Part shown: one piece after another, positions 48,123 through 60,009 of the stretch | How the letters are laid out: every line of letters starts with the position of its first letter | Numbering within the stretch: position 1 is the stretch's first letter | NCBI RefSeq assembly: GCF_050908995.1 | Contig: NC_135124.1 | Location: 9,610,001-9,674,000 of the forward strand | DNA: 64,000 bases | Source: Andrena cerasifolii | Lineage: Eukaryota > Arthropoda > Insecta > Hymenoptera > Andrenidae | Direction of reading: 5' to 3' | The notes under the pieces: model-generated | The model's database searches: none | Told to the model about the DNA's origin: nothing | Seen by the model: the letters and a program-made list of their open reading frames with translations, nothing else | Program-made: the position numbers and the translations under genes

Positions 48123-48292
48123 ATCTACTGACAAGAACACAGTCCTTGGAAGACACTGCGCGTCACCTGATGGACTTCAACGAGAACCTGCGAGACTTGC
48201 GTCACGGGCTGCAGCGTTGCGAGGACAAGCTTGCGTCTCACGACGCCCTCGGCGGAGCGGCTAAGGACCCGAAACTTCTCGATAGGATAAAG
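48123..48292 (+). CDS. shot: shot coding exon 22 (spectrin repeat)
   Basis: 170 nt, phase 1 to 0: DLLTRTQSLEDTARHLMDFN then ENLRDLRHGLQRCEDKLASH, ending LLDRIK at AAG|GTAAGT. Acceptor CATATTGCAG. It continues the repeat begun in exon 21. Confidence 0.92.
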
Positions 48293-48367
48293 GTAAGTGG
48301 CTATCTCGAAGAATGGAACGACGCCACATTTTCTGTATTCAACACCCGTCATTACATCTCGCTGCAG

Positions 48368-51300
48368 AGTTTACGAGAAGAAACGTCGAACCTGAAGAAA
48401 CCCCTGCAGTGCGTGAAGCAGCAGGCCAACGATCTGGCAAACAAAGCAGGCGAGCAGGGGGTGGATGCAACCCACTTGCAAGACGAGGTGGACAATTTGA
48501 CAGACCGAATCAACGACCTGCAGGCTAAGTTGGATGACAGATGCAACGAGTTGCAGAGCGCGGCTACTGCTGTGGCACAGTTCAACGACCACGTGAAATC
48601 AATTGGTCAGCAAGTCTCCAGCCTCGAGAGAGAACTGGACTCCATGAGAGCTCCGGGCAGGGAGATTAAACTCGTGCGATCTCAGATAGAGGAAACGACC
48701 AAGGTGATCAGCAAGGTGAGCCGATTGTACGAGGAGGTCACCGATCTGGAGAGCCTTGGGGAGCGTCTGGTCGATTACGGTTTCGCGGCTGATGCTGTTG
48801 CTACGAGGGAACAGATTGCTGGTCTGAAGCGACAGGTTGGAAAGCTCGATGACCGCTCGAGGGATCGCCACGAAGAGCTGACAGCGACTCTAGACAAGCT
48901 ACAGGAGTTCTATCAATCGCATGCCAATGTTATAGCCGAAATCGACGAGACCAATGACGAATTCAGAAGATTCAAGCCCGTCGGATCGGAGGTGGAGTCT
49001 ATAAAGGCGCAGCAGGAGGACTTCAGGCTTCTGAAACTAAATACGATAGAACCACTGGCCCGTGCGGTGGAAGAGTGCAACAGCATGGGTCAGACCCTGA
49101 TTCAAACAGCTGGTCGTGATGTCAACACGAATAACATCGAGAAGGATGTGGACAAGATGAACGAGAGGTGGAACGATCTGAAAGACAGGCTGAACGAGAG
49201 AGATCGACGACTGGACGTGGGATTGCTTCAGTCAGGCAAGTTCCAGGAGGCTCTGGATGGTCTGGAGAAGTGGTTAACGGATACAGAAGAAATGGTTTCC
49301 AATCAGAAGTCACCGTCATCGGACTACAAAGTAGTCAAGGCACAGTTGCAGGAGCAGAAGTTCTTGAAGAAGATGCTGATGGACCGACAGAATTCGATGT
49401 CCTCCTTGTACAACATGGGTCAAGAGGTGGCGGCTGGAGCGGATCCTAAAGAGCGAAAGATGATCGAGAAGCAGCTGAAGGAGCTGGTAGGCAGATTTGA
49501 CAACCTGACTGAAAGCGCGGCTGAAAGGATGGAGGCTCTGGAGCAGGCCATGGGAGTAGCCAAACAGTTCCAGGACAAGCTGGTGCCACTGGCGATCTGG
49601 TTGGACAAGACTGAGAAACGTGTCAGGGACATGGAATTGGTGCCGACTGACGAGGAGAAGATTCAGCAACGCGTTGCAGAACACGACGCCCTTCACGAGG
49701 ATATCCTGTCCAGGAAGCCTGATTTCAGCGAGCTCACGGAGATTGCTAGTCAACTGATGTCTCTCGTGGGCGAGGACGAGGCTGCTCTTCTTGCGGACAA
49801 GCTTCAGGACGCGGCTGACAGATACGCTGCCTTGGTTGAACGATCGGAGGCCCTAGGTGGACTGTTGCAACGATCGAGGCAAGGCCTGCGTCACTTGGTC
49901 CTCAGCTACCAAGAGCTACAGGCTTGGATGGAGGGGATGGAGATCAGGCTATCCAAGTACAGGGTCCTGGCTGTTCACACTGAGAAGCTTCTTCAGCAAA
50001 TGGAAGATCTGGCTGACCTCACCGAGGAGGTGTCGACTAGACAGACGGAGGTGGACAGTACCACTGATGCTGGATTGGAGCTGATGAAGCACATCTCGAG
50101 CGACGAGGCCCTTCAGCTGAAGGACAAGCTGGACTCCCTGCAGCGACGATTCAATGACTTGGTCAGTCGAGGATCTGACCTCCTAAAGCACGCACAGGAG
50201 TCCCTACCACTGGTACAACAGTTCCACGACAACCACAATAGACTGATGGACTGGATGCAGGCTGCAGAGTCTGCCCTTCAGTCAGCGGAGCCGCGCGAGG
50301 ACGAGATTGTGCGCTTGGAAATGGAGATATCGGAGTACAGGCCAGTCCTGGACAAGATCAACGCCGTTGGACCGCAGCTATCTCAGCTGTCGCCTGGCGA
50401 GGGGGCTGCGACCATCGAGGGTTTAGTAACCAGAGACAACAGGCGCTTCGACGCCATCGCAGAGCAAATCCAACGAAAGGCAGAGAGGATCCAGTTGAGC
50501 AAGCAGCGCTCGCTCGAGGTGATAGGCGACATCGATGACCTGCTGGAATGGTTCCGTGAAGTGGACAACCAGCTGCGAGAGGCGGAGCCTCCCAGCAGCG
50601 AGCCTGAGATCATCAGAGTGCAGCTGAAGGAGCACAAGGCTCTGAACGACGATATATCCAGTCAGAAGGGTCGCGTCAGGGACGTAATATCGACGGCGAA
50701 GAAGGTGATCCGCGAGAATGGTCAGCACGAGGACACTTCAACGATTAGAGAGAAGATGGAGGACCTTAGGGAGACTATGGAGATTGTCTCTGGCCTCTCA
50801 GCAGACAGGCTTGGAGCTCTAGAGCAAGCGTTACCGCTGGCCGAACATCTGCGCGACACGCACATCGGCTTGGTCAGCTGGCTCGAAGAAGCTGAACAGC
50901 AGGTAGCTATGCTGCCCATGCCAGCTTTGAGGCCCGACCTGATCGCTGCTCAGCAAGACAAGAACGAGATGCTCATGCAGAGCATTAACGAGCACAGGCC
51001 TCTGGTCGAGAAGCTCAACAAGACTGGCGAGGCTCTGCTGAAGCTCTGTAATGAAGAGGAGGGCATGAAGATCCAGGACATCTTGGAGGCAGACACTGCT
51101 CGGTACGCAGCCCTCAGGGCTGAGCTACGGAGTAGACAGCAGACCCTGGAACAAGCTCTGCAGGAGTCCTCCCAGTTCTCCGATAAACTGGAGGGAATGC
51201 TGCGCGCACTGTCATCGACGGCCGACCAGGTGAATGGCGCAGAGCCGATCAGCGCGCATCCTGGACGCCTGCGGGACCAAATGGAGGAGAACTCGGCTCT

Positions 51301-52011
51301 GGTTGACGAGCTAGCTCACAGGTCGGAGGCCTACGCGGCCGTTAAGAGAGCTGCCGATGATGTGATCAGCAAAGCGGGTAACAGGGCTGATCCGGCAGTG
51401 AAGGACATAAAACGGAAGCTCGAGAAGCTGCACAAACTATGGAGCGACGTGCAGAAGTCGACCACCGAGCGAGGACACACTCTGGACGATGCCCTGACGA
51501 TAGCAGAGAAGTTCTGGTCGGAGTTGAACGGCGTGATGTCGACCCTTCGAGAGCTGCAAGATGCTCTCGCTGGCCAGGCACCGCCGGCAGCTCAGCCGGC
51601 CGCCATTCAGCAGCAACAGGTCGCCCTGCAGGAGATCAGGCACGAAATTGATCAGACGAAACCTGACGTCGAGCAAGTCCGTGCCTCCGGTCACGAGCTG
51701 ATGGGACTCTGCGGCGAACCTGACAAGCCAGAGGTCAGGAAGCACATCGAGGACCTGGACCAAGCTTGGGACAATGTTACCGCGCTGTACGCTCGAAGGG
51801 AGGAGAACCTGATCGACGCGATGGAGAAGGCCATGGAGTTCCACGAGACCCTCCAGAACCTACTCGAGTTTCTGCAGGAGGCGGAGGAGAAGTTCACGCG
51901 CATGGGACCGCTGGGCAGCGACATCGACGAAGTTAAGAAACAGATCAAACAGTTGGCCAATTTCAAAGCGGAAGTAGATCCTCACATGGTCAAGGTCGAG
52001 GCTTTGAACAG
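48368..52011 (+). CDS. shot: shot coding exon 23 (large block of spectrin repeats)
   Basis: 3,644 nt, about 1,214 codons or 11 spectrin repeats. It begins SLREETSNLKKPLQCVKQQA; helix A landmarks with Trp include FQEALDGLEKWLTDTEEMVS, YQELQAWMEGMEIRLSKYRV, HNRLMDWMQAAESALQSAEP, IDDLLEWFREVDNQLREAEP and HIGLVSWLEEAEQQVAMLPM. It ends VEALNR across a phase-2 junction (ACAG|GTAAAC). The upstream 75-nt intron is stop-free and a multiple of three; acceptor CGCTGCAG. Confidence 0.96.
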
Positions 52012-52976
52012 GTAAACAAGCTCGGTTCTTCTTCTTCTCTCCATCCCATCTTGCGTTCTCGTTGATGCCCCGCGGGAACTCCCAACTCGAACAGTTGTTT
52101 GTGTCATAATTGTTCCCCCCTCGCCGCGGCAAGTCCGTTTGTCACGAATAACAATAGCAGGAATACTGCAACCTGTCCAACCAGCGAGATTCTAATCCCA
52201 ACTTTTGTTTTTTCCGCGCCGGTTCCTGAACGCATAGGAGTCTGACAAGGCAAGTCAACCTCTCTCTGTGTTGTAGCTGTAGTTAGAGAGCATGGCTTAT
52301 TTTATACTCTACATCTACATCGTATCTTCGTTCCATACCCGTTGTACACCCCTACGTGTGCTTTTAATCTCGTAATATCCGTAACCAGACGTAATACCTC
52401 AAGCCACGGTCGAATAATTCTGGAATCCTTAACTCTCTCTGTCTCTCTGCTGGCTCAAGTTTGCGAGCAGAGCGTATTTCCCGTCGAACGGTCGTTGTAC
52501 ATTGCCTGCCTATCTTGCCTGGCTCGTGACGTGCCTGTTCTACTTACATACACGTACCACACCATGTCTCCGTAGGTATTTAGTCGCGGGGACTCGAGAA
52601 TGGACGCGAGTCACGGCGTATTCCTCTTACATGTAGGCTATACACGGGGCCAGAAGATGTTGGCTCCTCGAGGTCGAATATCCACCCTCCACCACTGCGC
52701 GTGGCAGCCTCTGGGACCATTTCTGTACAAATCATAATTTGCCCTCGAGCAGCCAAACTTCTCTGTCCGAACACCACATACATCTGTGTCTCTCCTCTCC
52801 CGTAGATTCGTCGACCCTGTGTTTTCATTCTGACTAAACATCGAATTAAACGTTAAGAATTTAAACGACCGCCCCTTGCAAGCATCCTCCATGGTGTACG
52901 CTTTCTCACACCAACGCGTACAGTCCACCCAGAATGGTCTACACGAGTCATTCAATCTTCCCCGACGCCATTTCAG
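52012..52976. other. shot intron 23 (965 bases)
   Basis: No element recognised. A possible 12-nt microexon with a GC donor lies at 52238-52249 (see findings). Confidence 0.6.
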
Positions 52977-55104
52977 ACAAGCCGCTGAGCTGACGGAGAG
53001 GACGTCCTCGGAGCAAGCTGCCGCCATTAAGGAGCCACTGGGCGCTGTGAACAAGCGATGGGACGGGCTGCTTAGAGGCCTCGTCGAGAGGCAGAGGCTC
53101 CTGGAGAACGCGTTGCTGCGTTTGGGGCAGTTCCAGCACGCGCTGGACGAGCTGCTGGTGTGGATCGAGAAGACCGATGGCACCCTGGATAGCCTGAAGG
53201 CGGTGGCTGGTGATCCGCAGGTAATCGAAGTGGAGCTGGCTAAGCTGAAGGTGCTGGTGAACGATATCCAGGCTCACCAGACGAGCGTCGATACTCTGAA
53301 CGACGCTGGGCGGCAGTTGATCGAGGATGGAAAGGGAACAGCTGAAGCGTCGACAACGGCTGAGAAGCTGGGTACATTGAACAGACGCTGGCGAGACTTG
53401 CTCCAGCGTGCCGCTGATCGCCAACGAGAACTGGAGGACGCCCTCAGAGAGGCTCAGTCCTTCACAGCCGAGATCCAGGATCTCCTGTCCTGGCTGGGCG
53501 ACGTGGACAACACGATAGTGGCCTCGAAACCGGTCGGAGGCCTGCCAGAAACAGCGTCTGAGCAGCTGGAGCGGTTTATGGAGGTCTACAACGAGTTGGA
53601 GCAGAATCGTCCGAAGGTGGAGACGGTTCTTCAGCAGGGTCAAGAGTATCTGAAGCGCGCCGATACCAGCAGCGCGGGTGGACTGAACCACAACCTGAAG
53701 ACCTTGAAGCAGCGGTGGGACAACGTGACCGCTCGTGCTAACGACAAGAAGATCAAGCTCGAGATCGCGCTGAAGGAGGCGACCGAGTTCCACGACGCGC
53801 TTCAGGCGTTTGTCGACTGGCTGACCAACGCCGAGAAGATCTTGACGAACCTGAAACCCGTGTCGAGAGTGATGGAGACCATCTTAGGTCAGATAGAGGA
53901 GCACAAGTCCTTCCAGAAGGACGTGGGCGTGCATCGTGAGACCATGTTGAATCTGGACAAGAAGGGAACCCACTTGAAGTACTTCTCGCAGAAACAGGAC
54001 GTGATACTTATAAAGAATCTGTTGATCAGCGTGCAGCACAGATGGGAGAGGGTGGTTTCCAAATCTGCGGAAAGGACGAGGGCTCTGGATCATGGGTACA
54101 AGGAGGCGAGAGAGTTCCACGATTCTTGGTCCAGCTTGATGAACTGGCTGGACGAGACGGAGAAGACCTTGGACGAGGTCGCTGGAGACGGTGGCCTCGG
54201 TGGCAACGATCCTGAGAGGATAAAGGCGAGGCTGAACAAGCATCGCGAGCTGCAGAAGGCTCTCAGCGCTAAACAGGGCACCTACGACGCCACCATGAAG
54301 AATGGCAAGGTGTTGAAGGACAGGGCTCCGAAGACCGACGAGTTCGCCCTGAAGGAACTCCTGAACGAGCTGAAGAACAAGTGGACCACCGTTTGTGGTA
54401 AATGCGTGGACAGGCAGAGGAAGCTGGAGGAAGCGCTCCTCTTCTCGGGACAGTTCAAGGACGCGATACAAGCTTTGCTGGAGTGGCTCAGCAAGTCTGA
54501 GAAGCAGCTAGCGAACACTGGACTGCTCCACGGCGACCTGGACACCGTGGTGAACTTGGTGGAGCAGCACAGGACCTTCGAGAAGGACCTGGAATCTCGT
54601 GCCTCCCAAATGGAATCGGTCATCAAGACTGGCCGCGAGCTTCTTGGCAAAGCGACTCCAGAAGATGCTCGTGCCATAGGATCTCAGCTCACAGAGTTGA
54701 ACGATCTATGGGACACGGTATCGCGACTGTCCTCGGACAAGACTGAACGCCTCGAGGAAGCTCTCAGAGAGGCTGAACGGCTGCACAAGGCGGTTCACAT
54801 GCTCCTCGAGTGGCTGAGCGACGCTGAGATGAAGCTGAGGTTCGCTGGACAGTTGCCCGAAGACGAGCAGGAGAGCAGGAATCAATTAATGGAGCACGAG
54901 AAGTTCTTACGCGAGCTGCGCACCAAGGAGGTCGAGAAGGATCAGACATTGCAGCTAGCACAAACGATCCTGGCGAAAGCCCATCCGGACGGAGCTCTAG
55001 TTATCAAACATTGGATCACGATCATTCAATCCAGATGGGAGGAGGTCGCCACTTGGGCTCAACAGAGGAACCAGAGGCTGGAGAACCATATGCGAGGACT
55101 TCAG
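52977..55104 (+). CDS. shot: shot coding exon 24 (spectrin repeats)
   Basis: 2,128 nt, phase 2 in, phase 0 out, about 6.5 repeats. It starts QAAELTERTSSEQAAAIKEP; landmarks are HALDELLVWIEKTDGTLDSL, DALQAFVDWLTNAEKILTNL, SWSSLMNWLDETEKTLDEVA, DAIQALLEWLSKSEKQLANT and AVHMLLEWLSDAEMKLRFAG. It ends HMRGLQ at CAG|GTAGGT. Acceptor CGCCATTTCAG. It is the most conserved, C-terminal part of the rod. Confidence 0.96.
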
Positions 55105-55722
55105 GTAGGTCTAGGACACTAGAGTCCCATTCAAACTATTTTTAAGGGGGGGGGGAGGTTTCCAAATTCAAAGTCCTGCCATTTTGTGAATATTTAATTT
55201 TTTTCATAAATCTGCTACCGGCTACAAGCACAATCTTACTGATTAAGAATCCTTTTGGTTTCTTCGTTTTGGAGTCACCTTTTTTTTGCACACGCTTTAC
55301 GAGATTTTTTTACAACCAAATGAAATATTGATAAATTCGTGTGGATTATGCTTATCGGTGAAAACTGTGTCACTTTTTTGTGCATCGTTCCTAAAGAAAG
55401 GCAAATAATTGGTCTTCTAGACGAAAATACCCCCTTAAGGGGTTACGCCACCCTGAGACGCTCGAAACTAGACGATTTTTTTTACAGATACTATGACGTT
55501 GAAAATTATTTTTCTACTTCATATGTGTAGATCATGTATTAGTGCACATATTGTATAAATACTACACAAAAATATTGAATAATGGCCGAGTTATTTGCTG
55601 TCTCGCGTGTGCGGTGTAAAAGTATCTGTAAAATATATCGTCTAGTTTCGTGCGTCTCGGGGTGGCGTAACCCCTTAGGCCACGCACCAACAGATCTTAC
55701 CTATCATTCGATCCACCCCCAG
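55105..55722. other. shot intron 24 with MITE
   Basis: 618 bases: a run of about 10 G at 55146-55156, AT-rich sequence, and the element at 55436-55677. Confidence 0.7.
55436..55677. mobile_element. Foldback MITE with AGGGGTTACGCCACCC ends
   Basis: About 40 bp of TIR: AGGGGTTACGCCACCCTGAG at the left (from 55438) mirrored by the right end up to 55675, both followed inwards by CGAAACTAGACGA or its counterpart. TTA-like bases flank both ends; the TSD is uncertain. No coding sequence. Confidence 0.75.
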
Positions 55723-55970
55723 GACCTCGACAACCTCTTAGAGGAGCTGCTCTCCTGGCTGGAGGGCCTGGAAAACACTCTGAACGCCCTCGAAGCGGAA
55801 CCTCTGCCAGACGACAAGCCGACTCTGGAGATGCTGATCGCCGATCACAGAGAATTCATGGAGAACACCAGCCGCAGACAGATCGAGGTCGATCGTGTCT
55901 GCAAGGCTAGGCAGATCAAGCCAGTGAAGGATACCAAGAAGATATCGAAGGCTAAGTCACCCGCGCCGAC
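55723..55970 (+). CDS. shot: shot coding exon 25 (last rod helix and linker)
   Basis: DLDNLLEELLSWLEGLENTL starts the last spectrin helix, with LNALEAEPLPDD following, then a basic linker KDTKKISKAKSPAPT at the phase-2 donor GAC|GTACGT. Phase 0 in. The linker precedes the EF-GAS2 module. Confidence 0.93.
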
Positions 55971-57069
55971 GTACGTTCACTTTCTTCTCTGCTTTCTTTT
56001 GCCCACCCTCCCGTTCCCCCACTTGTCTTTTAGCAAGAACTCGCGAGAATCGCGGAGCATCGCCAAGGATCGCGCTCGTCGAGAGAGTCATCGCACCTTA
56101 GAGGTAGACGAAGTCGTTAATGAAATCATACTCGCTTGTATCTGCTTCTCGAAACTCGGTTCACTGTCCAACGAGACCGTGCATTCTCTTTCCGCCGTTT
56201 GTTTTCGTTTGCGTGAGCTGTTTGGACGTTTGAGGGGTCACACTTTTGCCCATGCATGTCTGGTTCTGTATTTCAATTTTTTTTTTTAAACTCTGCGTGA
56301 GATAAGGTTGCGATAACTGTTGATGACTGACGTCTACGAGGACAAGTGGAACAATTTGACAAGGTGCGTTGTCGAACGAGACGGGTCTGTCGATTCAAAG
56401 GCTCCATCGAGGTCGATAGTCGTATTGGAGTAGCGTTTCGAAGGTGTATGCGCATCGTAGGCAGCATGGTAGAGTAATATTACCTTGAGTTCGGATTTTG
56501 AAGGACACTTGGCGTGCATTCGAGGCGTACACTGTATAGGGTGTTTCTTGATGACTCTATTTCATACTTTAACATTTAAAGAGGTCATTTAAGGGTATCT
56601 TAAATGAATACACTGACAAAGCTCCTTCTACCGAAAGCGTTTATTCATCTAAGCGACTATTACAGGAAACAATTCTCCAAAAAACGCACAGATTAATACT
56701 AATAGCAAGATGAAAGTCATAATGCCACAGTTGAAAGTACTATAAGTAAAAGATATTCAAGTTGACATCAATACTATAATTTTAGTAAAAACTTTATAAA
56801 GGAGTCAACGAAGCACCCTGTACACATACAGAGAATAGGCCTAATAATATCAAACTAGCCGAATATTATCCGTAAATTACAAGTTGAACGTAGCTCGCGC
56901 ATAGGCCTGTTCTCCTCTCCCTTCCTTTCTCCCCCACTCGCTCGTATGAGTTAGCCGCGGGGGCGGCCGCCAGTTGGGACACGGCGGTCGCTGCACCATG
57001 GCGCTAGTTCCGGTGGTGCGTGTTTATCCGGTAGAAGTGTCGAGTGATGTGACGCATGTTCCTGTTTAG
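55971..57069. other. shot intron 25 (1.1 kb)
   Basis: Contains a MITE at 56535-56822. A strong polypyrimidine/AG site at 56033 opens an Arg/Ser-rich frame, but no in-phase donor follows, so I do not call an exon. CpG-rich from about 56920. Confidence 0.6.
56535..56822. mobile_element. Mariner-like MITE (AGGGTG ends)
   Basis: Left TATAGGGTGTTTCTTGATGA and right end TACAGGGTGCTTCGTTGACT (reverse complement of about 56803-56822) form a TIR of about 25 bp, with TA at the borders. AT-rich core of about 240 bp, no coding sequence. Confidence 0.65.
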
Positions 57070-57144
57070 CCGAGCCAGCCCAGGTCGCGACAGAACGCCA
57101 GACTCGTTGCCGCACATCGGCCCACGGTTCCCACCCAAAGGAAG
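57070..57144 (+). CDS. shot: shot coding exon 26 (75-nt linker exon)
   Basis: Encodes RASPGRDRTPDSLPHIGPRF then PPKG, phase 2 to 2. The TPDSLPHIGPRFPP motif precedes the EF-hands in Shot and in MACF1/dystonin. Acceptor CCTGTTTAG, donor GGAAG|GTTCGT. Because 75 is a multiple of three with equal phases, the exon could be skipped in frame. Confidence 0.88.
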
Positions 57145-57502
57145 GTTCGTCACACCCACCCTTACTTGGATTCTCTGCTCGCCCGTGCTCTGCTTTTCAC
57201 CCTAACATCTTCCGAAGTGTCTTCTGATTTCTGTGCAGTTCAATCGCGTTTGTGTTTATTCGAGTCCCTTAGCTGAACGATTTTCTTGCCTCCACTGCGT
57301 GTTTATCTTTTATTCCTCTTTATACTTTCTCTTTTTAGTTTCTAGTTTTCAACAGAGTGATTATAGTTTCGCGGTTCATTAAGGTGGTTCAAGGATTTTT
57401 TTCCATCGTCCATTCGCTTTCTTTGCTTCTCATGCTTTGGTTACGCGCGATAGGTGAACATTGGTAGCGAATGGGAGTGACGTTTACCTTTCTCGTCCAC
57501 AG
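57145..57502. other. shot intron 26
   Basis: 358 bases, T-rich, nothing else recognised. Confidence 0.7.
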
Positions 57503-57674
57503 CAAGGGCGCAGAACCGGAGTTCCGTAGCCCGAGGGTGAAACTGCTCTGGGACAGATGGAGGCATGTTTGGATGCTGGCCTGGGAACGGCAGCGTAGAC
57601 TTCAGGACAAGTATAATTACATCCAGGAGCTGGACCGTGTCGCGAACTTCAGCTGGGAGGATTGGCGTAAGAGG
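57503..57674 (+). CDS. shot: shot coding exon 27 (pre-EF-hand helix)
   Basis: SKGAEPEFRSPRVKLLWDRW then RHVWMLAWERQRRLQDKYNY, ending FSWEDWRKR at AGG|GTAAGC. This is the highly conserved helical segment directly before EF-hand 1 in spectraplakins. Phase 2 in, 0 out; acceptor GTCCACAG. Confidence 0.97.
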
Positions 57675-57739
57675 GTAAGCATATAGAAGGAGACTTTCTT
57701 CGAAATCTGAAACTGACGAACGCCACTGCTCTGTTTCAG

Positions 57740-57857
57740 TTCCTCAAGTTCATGAACCACAAGAAGTCCAGGCTAACGGACCTCTTCAGGAAGATGGACA
57801 AGAACAACGACGGCCTGATACCACGCGAGGACTTCATTCAAGGAATCATGAACACCA
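57740..57857 (+). CDS. shot: shot coding exon 28 (EF-hand 1)
   Basis: FLKFMNHKKSRLTDLFRKMD, then the calcium loop DKNNDGLIPRED: acidic or Asn ligands at loop positions 1, 3 and 5, Gly at 6, Ile at 8, but Asp rather than Glu at 12. Phase 0 in, phase 1 out at ACCA|GTCAGT. The following 69-nt intron is in frame and stop-free, but excising it restores the family NTKFETSRLEM junction. Confidence 0.96.
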
Positions 57858-57926
57858 GTCAGTCCTCCTTCCTTATCGCGCATTTATTTCATAATCGATC
57901 TCCTTTAACTCGCCCTGTCGCTGCAG

Positions 57927-58156
57927 AGTTCGAGACCTCGAGACTAGAAATGGGAGCAGTCGCAGACCTGTTCGACCGCCATGGCGAGGGGCTGATCGAC
58001 TGGAAAGAGTTCATCGCAGCGCTGAGACCGGACTGGGAGGAACGAAGAACCTACAACGATACGGATAAGATCCACGACGAAGTGAAACGGTTGGTGATGC
58101 TCTGCACCTGTCGACAGAAGTTTAGGGTGTTCCAGGTCGGCGAGGGAAAGTACAGG
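57927..58156 (+). CDS. shot: shot coding exon 29 (EF-hand 2, start of GAS2)
   Basis: FETSRLEMGAVADLFDRHGE carries loop DRHGEGLIDWKE; positions 3 (His) and 5 (Glu) are atypical calcium ligands. IDWKEFIAALRPDW and YNDTDKIHDEVKRLVMLCTC follow, then KFRVFQVGEGKYR starts the GAS2 beta-fold. Phase 1 in, 0 out at AGG|GTGAGC. Acceptor GTCGCTGCAG. Confidence 0.97.
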
Positions 58157-58231
58157 GTGAGCGGGGGACCCTTGGAACAAAGAAATCGAGAACTGTCACG
58201 GTGCACAGTGTTAATCGCTCTTGTTTTACAG

Positions 58232-58349
58232 TTCGGTGACAGCCAGAAGCTGCGATTGGTTCGAATCCTACGATCCACCGTGATGGTGCGAGTGGGTGGC
58301 GGATGGGTAGCCTTGGACGAATTTCTATTAAAAAATGACCCTTGCCGCG
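58232..58349 (+). CDS. shot: shot coding exon 30 (GAS2 microtubule-binding core)
   Basis: FGDSQKLRLVRILRSTVMVR and VGGGWVALDEFLLKNDPCR, the conserved core of the GAS2-related domain that binds microtubules. Phase 0 in, phase 1 out at GCCGCG|GTGAGT. The phase-1 G can join CC at 61106 or CG at 62403, both giving Ala. Confidence 0.97.
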
Positions 58350-60009
58350 GTGAGTATTTCTCCCATCTTCTCTCTGTCTCTCTTTCTCTCTATACTCCGT
58401 TATCGCCGAGTATATTCCGTCGGAATCGATGAAAATCGGGTTTAGATGTTTAAGTACGACTACGAATCTATTGGAGCGAATGAACGACTCCTCGCGGTTT
58501 TTCAAGCCTCCTTCGACTGTTCCGTCCCACACGGTTCTCGATATACAATATTTCACACTGTCCCTTCTCCTCTCTCCCATCCAAAGAGGCAGCTAAACGC
58601 GTTTATCTTTCTGTTACCGTATAGCGACGCGTGTGGGCTTGTATTGACCGTTTGTTCTTTCAGTATCCGTTCACTAACGTGCTTTTCTTTTACGTTTCGT
58701 TGAGTTGTGTCGTTTGCGTTTGCCCCATCGGTACTAAGCTCCGGCTCTCGATCGTTGCCCGCTGCCTCGGGAACGTCGCGAGCGCTCGTAACAGACGCGA
58801 CCCATCTCTCCACTAGTACTAAACAGATTCATTCCCCGTGACGATCACTAACGCGAACGTTCATTTTCATGCGTCGCATTTTACCCTCGTTTGGTGCATT
58901 TTTACGTACGTGCACGATCTCAGCTCCTGAGGTACGATTATATGTGAGAGCGTGACTAATATCATTAACCTTGGACGACCACATCTTAGCACCGGGTGTC
59001 GTACAAAAGCTGAAGATGGAAGCGTGCCCCCGTAGCACACGCCTCCGCTTCGCGTGTACCTCTACCTGCGTATTTGCTAGGTCTCGTTTGGGCTTTCTCA
59101 CTAATTACGAACGAACGGTCGCGTTCCACGAGTAGCTTGTTATCGAGGTCTCGATTTGGATCAGTTTACTTAGGGCCATTGGAGGATGAAATAAATTGCC
59201 AAGTTTTCTGTATCATTTCTGAGCTTCTATAGTTGCCATTCTACTTAATTGGGACGTCCTCTAATTATTCGAGGTATTTCTATGATTGCAACTTCAGCTA
59301 TCACCTCTCGTATGAAACTTTGCTTGCATTACAGCTCGTGGAACGCGATCGATCGATCATCATAGTAAATAGAGTATCTTGGTACTTTAAGAGACTCATA
59401 TCGCTTCTCATTAGTCCACTAACGTCGCCCGACCCTCTGTCAACATCCTCCCGCCTTCCAGAACCCAACATCCTCCCCGTTTGGCCCTGTCATCATTCAG
59501 ATACATCTCGTTTTACTTGCGCACTAGTTTGCCGTCGTACCTATCTGACGTATATCATCTCACGTGTACGTTTTTAATTGCGCATCGAGTTCATGGAATA
59601 TCTGCATGCCTTCGTTTAACTTACAACACTAATAATAGAGGAAAGTAACGGACCAACTAAACCCCTCAAATCGTGATTAACTCGTCAAGTTTTTCTAATG
59701 CCGATACCGGACCCTAACAAACCGGAACAACATGAGGGTTGGTGTCCGCTCGGTGAGAATCTTTTTATATGGGATTAATCGCGATTCGTGGCTCGTACGT
59801 CTTCACAGATCATTGACCACACGGTCCCGTCCAGAAACCTCGATAAAAGCATCATTTGCCACGCTCGAAAAAATGCAATCACGAGATCGCACTGGCCACG
59901 AAGTCTGCGTTATTCGTATGTCCTGCATGATACGTATATTTGTTCGTGTTACATACGTCACTGCTTCCTCGCCCCGCGTGTCTTCGTTGTACAGAACTCT
60001 CGCGTCTGT

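Noticed and set aside
56034..56287. Arg/Ser-rich frame after a strong acceptor at 56033, considered as an alternative linker exon
   Set aside because: No donor in the phase needed to reach the next exons, and the frame soon becomes low-complexity and stops.
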